NCBI GenBank assembly: GCA_046262635.1
Contig: JBHEMK010000150.1
Location: 1 to 27,286 of the forward strand
From: JBHEMK01 sp046262635
GTDB lineage: Bacteria; Actinomycetota; Thermoleophilia; Gaiellales; Gaiellaceae
Direction: 5' to 3'
Length of the DNA: 27,286 nt
A model generated the notes under the pieces. That model was not told the origin of the DNA, did no database searches, and saw only the letters and a list, made by a program, of their open reading frames with translations. The translations under genes and the position numbers were made by a program. Below, one piece after another: positions 7,542-15,022 of the stretch; positions within the stretch are counted from its first letter, which is position 1, and each line of letters opens with the position of its first letter.

Positions 7542-8491
7542 CTCCAGCTGACTCCGTGTCCGGGTTCGAGCCAGCCGATCACGCGGTCGTCGGCAGCTGC
7601 GTCGCCCGCCGGCACGACCGCGCAGTAGCCGATCCCGAGATTGAAGACACGCCGCTGCTCCTCTTCCGCGACGCCACGCGCAGCGAGCCAGCGGAACACC
7701 GGGTGGCGCGGCCACGAGTGCGGGTCGATCGTCGCGCCGACGCCGTCGGGCAGCACGCGTGCCAGGTTGCCCGCGATTCCTCCGCCCGTCACGTGCACGA
7801 GCGCACGGACGTCGGCGCGGTCTCGCAGGTCCCGCACCTCCTCGAGGTAGAGCCTCGTCGGCCGAAGCACCAGCTCGGGGTCGAAATCCTGCTCAGTGCC
7901 AAGCAGCCTCCGGACGAGCGAGAAGCCGTTAGCGTGCAGGCCGGCGGAGAGGAAACCGAGGACGAGATCGCCCGGGCGGCAGCGGGAACCGTCCACCAGA
8001 CGCTTCCGCTCGACGATTCCGACGCAGGTGCCGGCGAAGTCGAGCTCATCCTCGCGGTAGATCCCGGGCAGCTCGGCCGTCTCGCCGCCAATCAGCGCAC
8101 AACCTGCCGCCCTGCAGACCTCCGCCGCGCCCTCGACGAGCTCGACGACCTGCTCCTCGTCGATCCGGTTTGCCGCCACGTAGTCGAGCAGGAACAGCGG
8201 CTCCGCGCCGGTCGTGAGCACGTCGTTGACGCAGTGTGCGGCGAGGTCCGCCCCGGCCCACCGCAGCTTCCCGGCACGGCGTGCGAGCACGAGCTTCGAG
8301 CCGACGCCGTCGGTGGAGGCGACGAGCAGCCGTCGGCCGTCCAGCGCGTACAGTCCCGCGAAGGCGCCGAACGCCCCGTCGGCCGCCGCCGTGCGGGTGG
8401 AGTCGATCGCCGAGCGTAGCCGTTCGACGATCGTGCGGGCGGTCTCCAACGAGACCCCGGCGGCCTCGTACGTCGGCACGTCCTCGGTCAA
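7538..8491 (-). CDS. purM: Phosphoribosylformylglycinamidine cyclo-ligase (AIR synthetase)
   Basis: PurM closes the imidazole ring of FGAM with ATP to give AIR. The 317-residue protein opens with TYEAAGVS and has ASTDGVGSKL in the ATP site, AAHCVNDVLTTGAEPLFLLDY, GGETAELPGIY, and GLHANGFSLVRRL at the domain junction. HVTGGGIAGNLARVLP and the FNLGIGY region follow near the C terminus. TTG at 8491-8489 is preferred because TAGACT lies exactly 7 nt upstream; a GTG four codons later is the alternative. It is the first gene of the purM-purN-purH unit and lies 39 bp from the preceding VOC gene. Confidence 0.94.
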   Translation of the reverse strand: MTEDVPTYEAAGVSLETARTIVERLRSAIDSTRTAAADGAFGAFAGLYALDGRRLLVASTDGVGSKLVLARRAGKLRWAGADLAAHCVNDVLTTGAEPLFLLDYVAANRIDEEQVVELVEGAAEVCRAAGCALIGGETAELPGIYREDELDFAGTCVGIVERKRLVDGSRCRPGDLVLGFLSAGLHANGFSLVRRLLGTEQDFDPELVLRPTRLYLEEVRDLRDRADVRALVHVTGGGIAGNLARVLPDGVGATIDPHSWPRHPVFRWLAARGVAEEEQRRVFNLGIGYCAVVPAGDAAADDRVIGWLEPGHGVSWR

Positions 8492-8498
8492 GGCGAGG

Positions 8499-8504
8499 AG
8501 TCTA
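8499..8504 (-). promoter_or_regulatory. -10 box for purMNH (leaderless spacing)
   Basis: The minus strand reads TAGACT, then 7 nt, then the purM TTG. It supports the unusual TTG start and separates this unit from the VOC gene upstream. Confidence 0.55.
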
Positions 8505-8530
8505 CGACCGCTGCCGGTTGGACGGGCGGG

Positions 8531-9142
8531 CTAGAGGAAGAGCTCGCCGGACAGCTCCGGCCGGCCCTGGGGCCCGCCCGCGACAAACTTGACGAGCGTC
8601 GGGCCGACCCGGACGCCCGTGCGCTCGACCTCGAGACCGAGGATCGCCGCGAGCGCCTCCGCCTTCACCTCCGGCTCGTCGGCCTTCAGGTGAAGCTCGC
8701 CCAGGCTCAGCTCGTCCTCACGCTCCAGCAGCTCGTCGATCCAGTCGCGCGGCGGGTGCAGCTCGAGCCGGTAGCCGGCATTCGTTGAGACGAAGGTGCG
8801 GCGGCCGCCGTGCTCCTGCACTCGCAGCTCGGCCCCGGCCGCCCGCGCGACAGCAGCCTCGAACTCATCGTCGTCGAGCACGAGCCCGAGGTGGTCGACG
8901 CGGGGCAGCGGCCACTGTCCCGGCTGGACGACGACGTTGACCGCGCCGCGCTCGAGCTCGCTGAGCCGGAGCTTGAAGCCGACGGCATCGAGCTCCGACC
9001 AGGACACCCCGGGCTCGTACGAGGTGAGGTCTTCGCCGGTCCGACCGTGGCGCGCGACCAGGTCGAAGCCGAGCTTGCCGATGTAACGCGCCTCGACCTC
9101 CCGGACCTTGCTCGTGACGAGGTGGTAGTGAAAGAGGCGCAC
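8531..9142 (-). CDS. VOC (glyoxalase/bleomycin-resistance) superfamily protein
   Basis: This 203-residue protein has two betaalphabetabetabeta-type modules. The first runs from RLFHYHLVTSKVREVEARYIGKLGF to about 75, and the second from RVDHLGLVLDDDEFEAAVARA through YRLELHPP. A short helical C-terminal segment (LHLKADEPEVKAEALAAILG) looks like the start of another module. Histidines and the Glu of LELHP could bind a metal, but the pattern is not diagnostic of a known enzyme. GTG at 9142-9140 is chosen because a consensus-like TACAAT lies 8 nt upstream and the homology begins there. It is divergent from a second VOC gene and points toward purM, which has its own promoter box. Confidence 0.75.
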   Translation of the reverse strand: MRLFHYHLVTSKVREVEARYIGKLGFDLVARHGRTGEDLTSYEPGVSWSELDAVGFKLRLSELERGAVNVVVQPGQWPLPRVDHLGLVLDDDEFEAAVARAAGAELRVQEHGGRRTFVSTNAGYRLELHPPRDWIDELLEREDELSLGELHLKADEPEVKAEALAAILGLEVERTGVRVGPTLVKFVAGGPQGRPELSGELFL

Positions 9143-9150
9143 AGGGGGCG

Positions 9151-9156
9151 ATTGTA
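9151..9156 (-). promoter_or_regulatory. -10 box for the minus-strand VOC gene
   Basis: The minus strand reads TACAAT, 8 nt before GTG 9142. Its first two bases pair with the first two of TAGGGT on the other strand. Confidence 0.55.
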
Positions 9157-9160
9157 GGGT
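9155..9160 (+). promoter_or_regulatory. -10 box for the plus-strand VOC gene
   Basis: TAGGGT at 9155-9160 is followed by AGGAG (9068-type spacing is not used here; the site is at 9168-9172) and GTG 9180. This gives a short leader with a real Shine-Dalgarno site, in contrast to the leaderless neighbour. The box overlaps the divergent -10 by 2 bp. Confidence 0.4.
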
Positions 9161-9179
9161 CGCCGGCAGGAGTCCCGGG

Positions 9180-9623
9180 GTGGACGGCGAAGCGCACATG
9201 CCGGTCGTGCGACCCGCCGGCATCCATCACATCGACCTGGTCGTCTCCTCGATCGAGCGAAGCCTGTCCTTTTACCGCGAGCTGCTCGGGCCCCTCGGCT
9301 GGCACCGGGTCAGCGAGGTCGAAGGCGAGCGGGGCGAGACGATCTGGTACCTGAGCGGGGCAGGGTGCGCGCTCGGGCTACGGGCGGCGCAGAGCGACTC
9401 GCCGCCGTACGACCGCTACCGCGTGGGGTTCCACCATCTCTGCCTGGAGGCCGCCTCGCGCGCCGCCGTCGATGAGCGGGCCGACTGGCTGATCGAATAT
9501 GGCGCCGAGATCGAGACCGGGCCCCAGGAGTACGCGTACATCCCCGGGTACTACGCAGTGTTTTTTTATGACCCCGACGGAATGAAGCTGGAGATCGTCC
9601 ACGTTCCCGGCCAAGCAGCCTGA
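9180..9623 (+). CDS. VOC-family (glyoxalase-like) protein
   Basis: This 147-residue single-unit VOC protein has paired modules. It begins GIHHIDLVVSSIERSLSFYRELLG, then VGFHHLCLEA, and ends FFYDPDGMKLEIVHV. H17, H85/H86 and E138 are in position to act as metal ligands, as in many glyoxalase-fold dioxygenases, isomerases and resistance proteins. The substrate is unknown. GTG 9180 is supported by AGGAG at 9168-9172 with 7 nt spacing; ATG 9198 is a possible later start. It is followed after 15 bp by a small membrane protein gene in the same direction, probably in one transcript. Confidence 0.82.
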   Translation: MDGEAHMPVVRPAGIHHIDLVVSSIERSLSFYRELLGPLGWHRVSEVEGERGETIWYLSGAGCALGLRAAQSDSPPYDRYRVGFHHLCLEAASRAAVDERADWLIEYGAEIETGPQEYAYIPGYYAVFFYDPDGMKLEIVHVPGQAA

Positions 9624-9638
9624 GGAAAAGGAGCCCGA

Positions 9639-9926
9639 GTGTCCACGATGCCTCCCGAGCAGCCGGCCGGCACCCCGCCGCCGCCTCCCGTCCACGCCGC
9701 GGGGTACCCCGGTCTCGGCGGCGGTGTCCAGACCGGCGCCGTCCTGCCGATTCCCGGCAACGCCGAGTTCCTGCTCTACGTCGTCGTCGAGATCGTGCTC
9801 GCGATCGTCGCCGCCGTGGCCAACGACTTCGACTCGCACGGCTGGGCGATCGCGACCACCTGGATCACGGCCGCCTACCTGATCTCGCGCGGCATCGCGA
9901 AGGCGAGCCGCGTGCTCGAGCAGTAG
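9639..9926 (+). CDS. Small two-helix membrane protein, unknown function
   Basis: This 95-residue protein is not assigned to a named family. The first 40 residues are Pro/Gly-rich (TPPPPPVH) and probably disordered. Two hydrophobic segments follow: FLLYVVVEIVLAIVAAVA at about 44-61 and WAIATTWITAAYLISRGIA at about 69-87. They are separated by a short acidic loop (NDFDSHG), so the protein likely forms a membrane hairpin with both ends on one side. A short basic stretch ends it. The GTG start has a clear Shine-Dalgarno site (AAGGAG, about 6 nt spacing). It follows the VOC gene and is convergent with purF. Confidence 0.75.
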   Translation: MSTMPPEQPAGTPPPPPVHAAGYPGLGGGVQTGAVLPIPGNAEFLLYVVVEIVLAIVAAVANDFDSHGWAIATTWITAAYLISRGIAKASRVLEQ

Positions 9927-9939
9927 GGGAGGCGTCCCC
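9926..9939. terminator. Weak hairpin between convergent genes
   Basis: GGGGA-GGCG-TCCCC forms a 5-bp stem in the 28-bp gap between the small membrane protein gene and purF. It is too short for confidence but is the only candidate terminator in the gap. Confidence 0.25.
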
Positions 9940-9954
9940 GGAACCGGCTCGAGA

Positions 9955-11334
9955 CTACGCGGGCGCCGGCTCGAAGCGGAGCTTCGCGGCGCCTTCGGGG
10001 ATCCGGGTCGGGTATTCGCGCGTGAGGCAGGCGCGGCAGAACTGCTCGGCCGGCCGCAGCGTCGACTCCTGGAGACCCTCGAGCGAGATGTACGCGAGCG
10101 AGGTCGCGCCGAGGTGCTCGCGTACCTCCTCGACCGTCCGCGAGTTGGCGATCAGCTCAGCGGGGTCGGCCAGGTCGATCCCGTAGAAGCACTGGCCGAC
10201 GACCGGCGGCGACGAGATCCGCACGTGCACCTCGGTCGCGCCCGCGTCGAAGAGCATCTGGACGATCTGCCGCGTCGTGTTCCCACGGACGATCGAGTCG
10301 TCGACGACGACGACGCGCTTCCCACGGACCTCCGCGAGCGGATTGAACTTCAGCCTGATTCCCTGCTCGCGGAGCGCCTGGTCGGGCTGGATGAACGTGC
10401 GGCCCACGTAGCGGTTCTTGATCACGCCCTCGCTGAACGGGATGCGCAGCGCCCGCGCGAACCCGATCGCAGCGGGCGTGCCCGAGTCGGGGATCGGCAG
10501 GACGAGGTCGACGTCCGCCGGCGACTCCTCGGCGAGCCGCTCGCCCATCCGTACGCGCGCGCCATGCACTTCGATCCCCGAGAGCCGCGAATCCGGACGG
10601 GCCAGGTAGAAGAACTCGAAGACGCAGAGCGTGCCGCCGCCCACCTGTTCCACGGCCTGCGTCGCCTGGACCCCGTCGTCGTCGAACAGGACCAGCTCGC
10701 CGGGCGCGATCTCCCGCTCGAAGCGGGCGCCGACGAGGTCCAGCGCACAGGTCTCTGACGCGACCACCCAGTCCTCGCCGATGCGGCCGAGGCAAAGCGG
10801 GCGGAAGCCGTGTGGATCGCGGAAGGCGAGGAGCTTTCCCTCAGAGAGCGCCACCACCGAGAATGCGCCCTCGAGCCGGGCCATCGCGCTCGTGACCGCC
10901 TCGGCGATGGGCGTCGCGTCGTTTGCGATCAGCGCCGCGATCACCTCGCTGTCTGAGGTCGAATGCAGCGTGACCTCGCGCTCGTGCAGCTCGGCGCGCA
11001 GGGCAGCCGCGTTGACGAGGTTGCCGTTGTGGCCGAGGGCGATCGTGCGGACGCGCCCGTGCTCGACGAGCGGCTGGGCGTTCGACCACTGCGAGGAGCC
11101 GGTGGTCGAGTAGCGGGTGTGGCCGATCGCGAGCTGGCCGCGCAGGCCGCTCAGCTTCTGCTCGTCGAACACCTGCGTGACGAGCCCGAGATCGCGCATC
11201 CCCGTCAGGCGCCCTCCGTCGGAGACGGCGACGCCCGCCGCTTCCTGGCCTCGGTGCTGGAGTGCGAAGAGCCCGAAATAGGTCAGGCGCGAGACGTCGC
11301 GGTCGGGTGCGCGGACACCGAAGATCCCGCACAC
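9955..11334 (-). CDS. purF: Amidophosphoribosyltransferase
   Basis: PurF makes 5-phosphoribosylamine from PRPP and glutamine, the committed step of purine synthesis. The 459-residue protein begins with GTG then TGC, so Cys2 becomes the N-terminal glutaminase nucleophile (CGIFG) once Met is removed, with no propeptide. The glutaminase domain has GHTRYSTTG and GHNGNLVN. The PRTase domain has the PRPP loop VVVVDDSIVRGNTT. Cysteines in TLCVFEFFYLARPDS, QCFYGID and FCRACLTREYPT match the four ligands of the [4Fe-4S] cluster in Bacillus-type PurF. The start lies 2 nt after the purL stop, so the two are coupled. Confidence 0.96.
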   Translation of the reverse strand: MCGIFGVRAPDRDVSRLTYFGLFALQHRGQEAAGVAVSDGGRLTGMRDLGLVTQVFDEQKLSGLRGQLAIGHTRYSTTGSSQWSNAQPLVEHGRVRTIALGHNGNLVNAAALRAELHEREVTLHSTSDSEVIAALIANDATPIAEAVTSAMARLEGAFSVVALSEGKLLAFRDPHGFRPLCLGRIGEDWVVASETCALDLVGARFEREIAPGELVLFDDDGVQATQAVEQVGGGTLCVFEFFYLARPDSRLSGIEVHGARVRMGERLAEESPADVDLVLPIPDSGTPAAIGFARALRIPFSEGVIKNRYVGRTFIQPDQALREQGIRLKFNPLAEVRGKRVVVVDDSIVRGNTTRQIVQMLFDAGATEVHVRISSPPVVGQCFYGIDLADPAELIANSRTVEEVREHLGATSLAYISLEGLQESTLRPAEQFCRACLTREYPTRIPEGAAKLRFEPAPA

Positions 11335-11336
11335 GG

Positions 11337-13262
11337 CTAGCCGACCACGCCGATCCGCCTCAGGCCCTTCGAGCCGAGCTTCGAGACGTCGGCCGGGGCG
11401 CAGGCGATGATCGCCGCGCCGCCCACCGGGTCGCCGCAGGGGTCGACTGCTGCGGCGACGCCGCTCCAGTCGGCGGCCTCGGCGAGCGCAGACTCGAGCC
11501 CGCCCTCCGAGACGTCGTGGGCGAGCGAGAGCAGCGGCGCTGCTCTCCAGAGGAAGCGGACGAGCGCCGCCTCGGCGGCGAAGTCGAGGTCGCCGGGAGC
11601 GGCTGCGAGCAACACGACGTCGCCGGGGTGCCAGCCCGACGGTACGAGGCGCACATCCGGGAGGAGGCCGACGCAGCCCACGACCGGCGTCGGGGGGATC
11701 GGCCGCCCCTCGGTCTCGTTGTAGAGCGAGACGTTGCCCGAGACGATCGGGATCCCGAGCGCCTCGGCGGCTAGGGCCAACGCCTCGACCGACCGCTCGA
11801 GCTCCCAGCCGATCTCCGCCTTCTCCGGGTTCCCGAAGTTGAGGCAGTCGGTCAGTGCGAGCGGCTCGCCGCCGGCGCACGCGACGTTCCGCGCCGCTCC
11901 GAAGACCGCCAGCGCCCCGGCGCGCCAGGGATCGCGTTCACCGATCGGCGGCCCGTCGAGCGAGACCGCGATCCCGCGCAGCGACGGCCGGAGCCGCAGC
12001 ACCGCCGCGTCGAGCCCGGGCCGGCGAACGGTCCGCGAGCCGACGATGTGGTCGAACTGCTCGTAGATCGTCGCAGCGTTCGGCTGCGGCCCGACCGGGC
12101 GCGCAGGGCGGGGTTCGGTCGGACGCGGCTCCAGCTCGAGTTCGTAGCGGGGGCACTCCTCCGTCAGCAGCCGGGCAGGAATATCCGCGACGAGAGCGCC
12201 GTCGGCGAGGGCGCGCAGGCGGGCGTTGTCCGTGACCTCGCCGATCGTCGTGCAGCGAAGCTCCCAGCGGGCGCACACGCGCTCGACCGACTCCAGCATC
12301 TGGGGCCGGACGATCGCGACCATCCGCTCCTGGGACTCGGAGATCATGATCTCCCACGGCTCCATCCCGTCCTCGCGCAGGGGCACGCGGTCGAGGTGGA
12401 CATCGATGCCGCACTCCGAGGCCATCTCGGCGAGCGAGGAGGCGAGCCCGGCGGCGCCGCAGTCCTGCAGCGACTCGACGAGGCCCGACTCGACGAGCTC
12501 GACCGAGCCCTCGATCAGCTTCTTCCCGGTGAAGGGGTCACCGACCTGGACCGACGGACGCTTGTCGGTGCCGTCTTCGCCGAGCTCCTGGCTCGCGAGG
12601 ACGGAGGCGCCGCCGATGCCGTCGCGCCCGGTGGTTGCGCCGTAGAGGACGACGAGGTTGCCGGGGCCGGCGGCCTTCGCGGTCGTTAGCCGCTCGCTCG
12701 GGAGGATCCCCACGCACATCGCGTTGACGAGGCAGTTGTCGCGGTAGGCGGCGTCGAAGACGGCCGCGCCGCCGACGGTCGGAACCCCGACCGAATTGCC
12801 GTAATGGCCGATCCCCGCCACCGCCTGCCGGAACTGCTGGCCGGGCCCGCCGAACCAGAGCCCGTCGAGCAGCGCGATCGGCCGAGCGCCCATCGCGACG
12901 ATGTCCCTCAGGATCCCACCGACGCCGGTGGCGGCGCCCTGGAACGGCTCGACCGCCGAGGGATGGTTGTGGCTCTCGACTTTGAGGGCGACGGCCAGGC
13001 CTTCGCCGAGGTCGACCACGCCCGCATTCTCGCCGGGACCCTGGAGCACCCGCTCGCCGGCGGCTGGCAGCCGCTTCAAGAGCGGAGCCGAGTGCTTGTA
13101 GCCGCAGTGCTCCGACCAGAGCAGCGAGAAGACGGCGAGCTCGAAGTCGTTCGGGTCGCGCTCGAGCAGCTCGCCGATACGGTCGAGCTCCCAGTCGGTC
13201 AGACCGAGGGCCCGGTGGAGCGGCTGTTCTGCGACTGACGTCAGGGATCCGAGTGTAGCCAC
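11337..13262 (-). CDS. purL: Phosphoribosylformylglycinamidine synthase subunit PurL (small type)
   Basis: PurL is the synthetase subunit that turns FGAR into FGAM, using ammonia from PurQ with PurS as bridge; both partners are encoded at 17757-18673. The protein has LLWSEHCGYKHSAPLL with the conserved His at about 52, VESHNHPSAVEPFQGAATGVGG, SLQDCGAAGLASS, and the second AIRS-like half with CLNFGNPEK. At 641 residues it is shorter than the usual 720-760, mainly at the C terminus. GTG 13262 is the outermost start. However, TACACT at 13252-13257 lies 7 nt before an in-frame CTG (13244), the same layout as at purA, so the protein may begin there. Coupled to purF. Confidence 0.94.
   Translation of the reverse strand: MATLGSLTSVAEQPLHRALGLTDWELDRIGELLERDPNDFELAVFSLLWSEHCGYKHSAPLLKRLPAAGERVLQGPGENAGVVDLGEGLAVALKVESHNHPSAVEPFQGAATGVGGILRDIVAMGARPIALLDGLWFGGPGQQFRQAVAGIGHYGNSVGVPTVGGAAVFDAAYRDNCLVNAMCVGILPSERLTTAKAAGPGNLVVLYGATTGRDGIGGASVLASQELGEDGTDKRPSVQVGDPFTGKKLIEGSVELVESGLVESLQDCGAAGLASSLAEMASECGIDVHLDRVPLREDGMEPWEIMISESQERMVAIVRPQMLESVERVCARWELRCTTIGEVTDNARLRALADGALVADIPARLLTEECPRYELELEPRPTEPRPARPVGPQPNAATIYEQFDHIVGSRTVRRPGLDAAVLRLRPSLRGIAVSLDGPPIGERDPWRAGALAVFGAARNVACAGGEPLALTDCLNFGNPEKAEIGWELERSVEALALAAEALGIPIVSGNVSLYNETEGRPIPPTPVVGCVGLLPDVRLVPSGWHPGDVVLLAAAPGDLDFAAEAALVRFLWRAAPLLSLAHDVSEGGLESALAEAADWSGVAAAVDPCGDPVGGAAIIACAPADVSKLGSKGLRRIGVVG
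13252..13257 (-). promoter_or_regulatory. -10 box near the purL start, shared with purA
   Basis: The minus strand reads TACACTCGGATC, identical over 12 bp to the purA promoter/+1 region. A CTG codon in the purL frame follows TACACT by 7 nt. Confidence 0.45.
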
Positions 13263-13349
13263 GGGTCCCGACGGCCCCGGCAGGGGAAACGGCGGGCCGA
13301 GCGGCGATCCGGCGAAACATCAGGATCCGCGCCCGCGTTACACGCAGGC

Positions 13350-14107
13350 GTGAGCCGACGGCACCTGCTGATGCTGCTGGCCGTGTCCGCGCTCTGGGCC
13401 GCGCCCTTCATGTTCATCAAGATCGGTGTCCGCGAGCTCGCGGCGACGGCGCTGATCTGCGTGCGACTGGGGATCGGGCGCTGACCATCCTGCCTGTCGC
13501 GCTCGTTGGCATCGGGCCGCGGCAGGCGCCAGGGAGCTGGGTGTCTTCCTCCGGCCCCTGCTCCCCGCCGCGCTCGTCAACTCGACGCTGCCGATCACGG
13601 CCCTCGCCTGGGCGGAGACGCGGATCGACTTGGGGGCTTGCGGCGGTTCTCCAGGCGGCCGCTCCCCTCTTCACCGCCCTGCTCGCACTCCGCTTCAGCC
13701 GCGGCGACCGGGTAGGCGGCGGGCGCCTCGTCGGCCTGCTCGTCGCGGGCGTCGCGCTGCTCGTCGGCGTGCAGCCGAGCGGTGAACTGTTTGCCGCGAT
13801 CGCCGCACTGCAGGCCCCGTCCCGCTTCCCGAGCTGGGACGTCTCGGTGCTCTTCTCGCGCTCGGATTGGCGGTACTGGCGTCGCGTACGTCCTGTACTT
13901 CGCGGTCCTCACCGGTGCGGGCGCCTCGTAGGGGATCCTCGTCACCTACCTGACGCCGGCGGTCGCCCTGTTCTACGGCGCGGTCTTCCTGGCCGAGCCC
14001 GTCACGGCGACCGCGGGCGGGGGCCTCGTGCTCATCCTCGGCGGCGTCGGCTCGGCAGCGGAACGCTCCGTTCCCTGCGCCGGCGAACTTCCGTCGCCCG
14101 TGGGTAG
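13350..14107 (+). pseudogene. Decayed EamA/DMT-family transporter
   Basis: Pieces in all three plus-strand frames together recall a 10-TM EamA (drug/metabolite) transporter. GTG 13350 begins VSRRHLLMLLAVSALWAAPFMFIK, which meets TGA at 13482. The homology resumes in other frames: RELGVFLRPLLPAALVNS, then AAVLQAAAPLFTALLALRF, then AYVLYFAVL, with TAG at 13929-13931 and then LVTYLTPAVALFYGA. The last stretch GSGTLRSL shifts once more and ends at 14107. At least four frame changes and one nonsense codon are needed, and it is about 150 bp shorter than the intact paralogue that follows. This is a dead tandem copy, unless the sequence is poor here. Confidence 0.85.
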
Positions 14108-14110
14108 GTT
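14105..14110 (+). promoter_or_regulatory. -10 box for the intact EamA gene
   Basis: TAGGTT is followed by 6 nt and GTG 14117. Its TAG is also the last stop codon of the decayed copy upstream. Confidence 0.5.
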
Positions 14111-14116
14111 CCCGAG

Positions 14117-15022
14117 GTGACGCGCTCGTACTGGATGTTGCTGCTCCTGCTCTCCGCCGTCTGGGGCGCCTCCTATCTCTTCATCAAGGAGGCGGTGCAG
14201 GAGATCGCCCCGGCGACGACGATGGCGATCCGGCTGCTCGTTGCCACGGTGATCCTGCACGGGTTCCTGTTCGCGGCTCGCGGTGTCCGCCGCTCCGTCA
14301 AGGAGCTCGCCGCGGCCTGGCAGCCCGGACTCGTCCTCGGCGTCGTCAACGGCGCCGTCCCGTTCACGCTGATCGGCTGGGGCGAGCGGCACGTCGACTC
14401 AGGAGTCGCCGCGATCGCCAACGCGTCGGTGCCGATCTTCAACGTGCTCTTCGCCTGGAATCTCCTGCCCCGCGAGCGCGTGACGGGCGCACGGCTCGGC
14501 GGGGTTCTGCTCGGCCTCGTCGGGGTTGCCATCTTGACGGGCTTTCATCCTCGGGGCGACTCGCTCGCGGTCGAGGGCACGCTTGCGGTCGTGCTCGCAT
14601 CGGCCTCCTACGCCCTCGCCGGGATCTACGGTCAGGGACGGGTGGCGAGCATCCCGGGGCCAGTGCTGGCCGCGTCCTCCACCTTCTTCGGCTTCATCGT
14701 GCTCGTCCCGGTCGCGGCGTTCCAGCTGCCGGCGTCGATGCCGGGGTGGAAGGCGACGGTCTCCGTGCTGGCGCTTGCCGTCCTCGGCACTGCGGTCGCG
14801 CAGCTCATCCTCTTCCGGATGCTGCTCCTGCACGGCTCGGCCCGGCTGAGCCTCGTCACCTACCTGCTCCCTGCGACCGCGCTCGTCTACGGCGCGCTGC
14901 TGCTGCACGAACACCTGAGCGTCTCCATGCTCGCCGGGCTCGCGCTGATCCTCGGCGGCGTCGCGTTCGGCTCCGGCTCGTTGCGCTGGTTCCGGCGGCC
15001 TCCCGTCGCGCAGTCCCCGTGA
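14117..15022 (+). CDS. EamA/DMT-family transporter (intact)
   Basis: This 301-residue membrane protein has ten predicted helices in two EamA repeats. The first begins YWMLLLLLSAVWGASYLFIKEAV and the second GTLAVVLASASYALAGIYG (about residue 155). Conserved features include AIRLLVAT, PFTLIGWGERHVDSGVAAI and LVTYLLPATALVYGALLLHE near the end of the second repeat. These transporters export metabolites or amino acids; the substrate cannot be told. The GTG start has a TAGGTT box 6 nt upstream. Its stop overlaps the GTG of the following acetyltransferase frame as GTGA. The broken paralogue lies immediately upstream, so this is the surviving copy of a tandem pair. Confidence 0.9.
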   Translation: MTRSYWMLLLLLSAVWGASYLFIKEAVQEIAPATTMAIRLLVATVILHGFLFAARGVRRSVKELAAAWQPGLVLGVVNGAVPFTLIGWGERHVDSGVAAIANASVPIFNVLFAWNLLPRERVTGARLGGVLLGLVGVAILTGFHPRGDSLAVEGTLAVVLASASYALAGIYGQGRVASIPGPVLAASSTFFGFIVLVPVAAFQLPASMPGWKATVSVLALAVLGTAVAQLILFRMLLLHGSARLSLVTYLLPATALVYGALLLHEHLSVSMLAGLALILGGVAFGSGSLRWFRRPPVAQSP

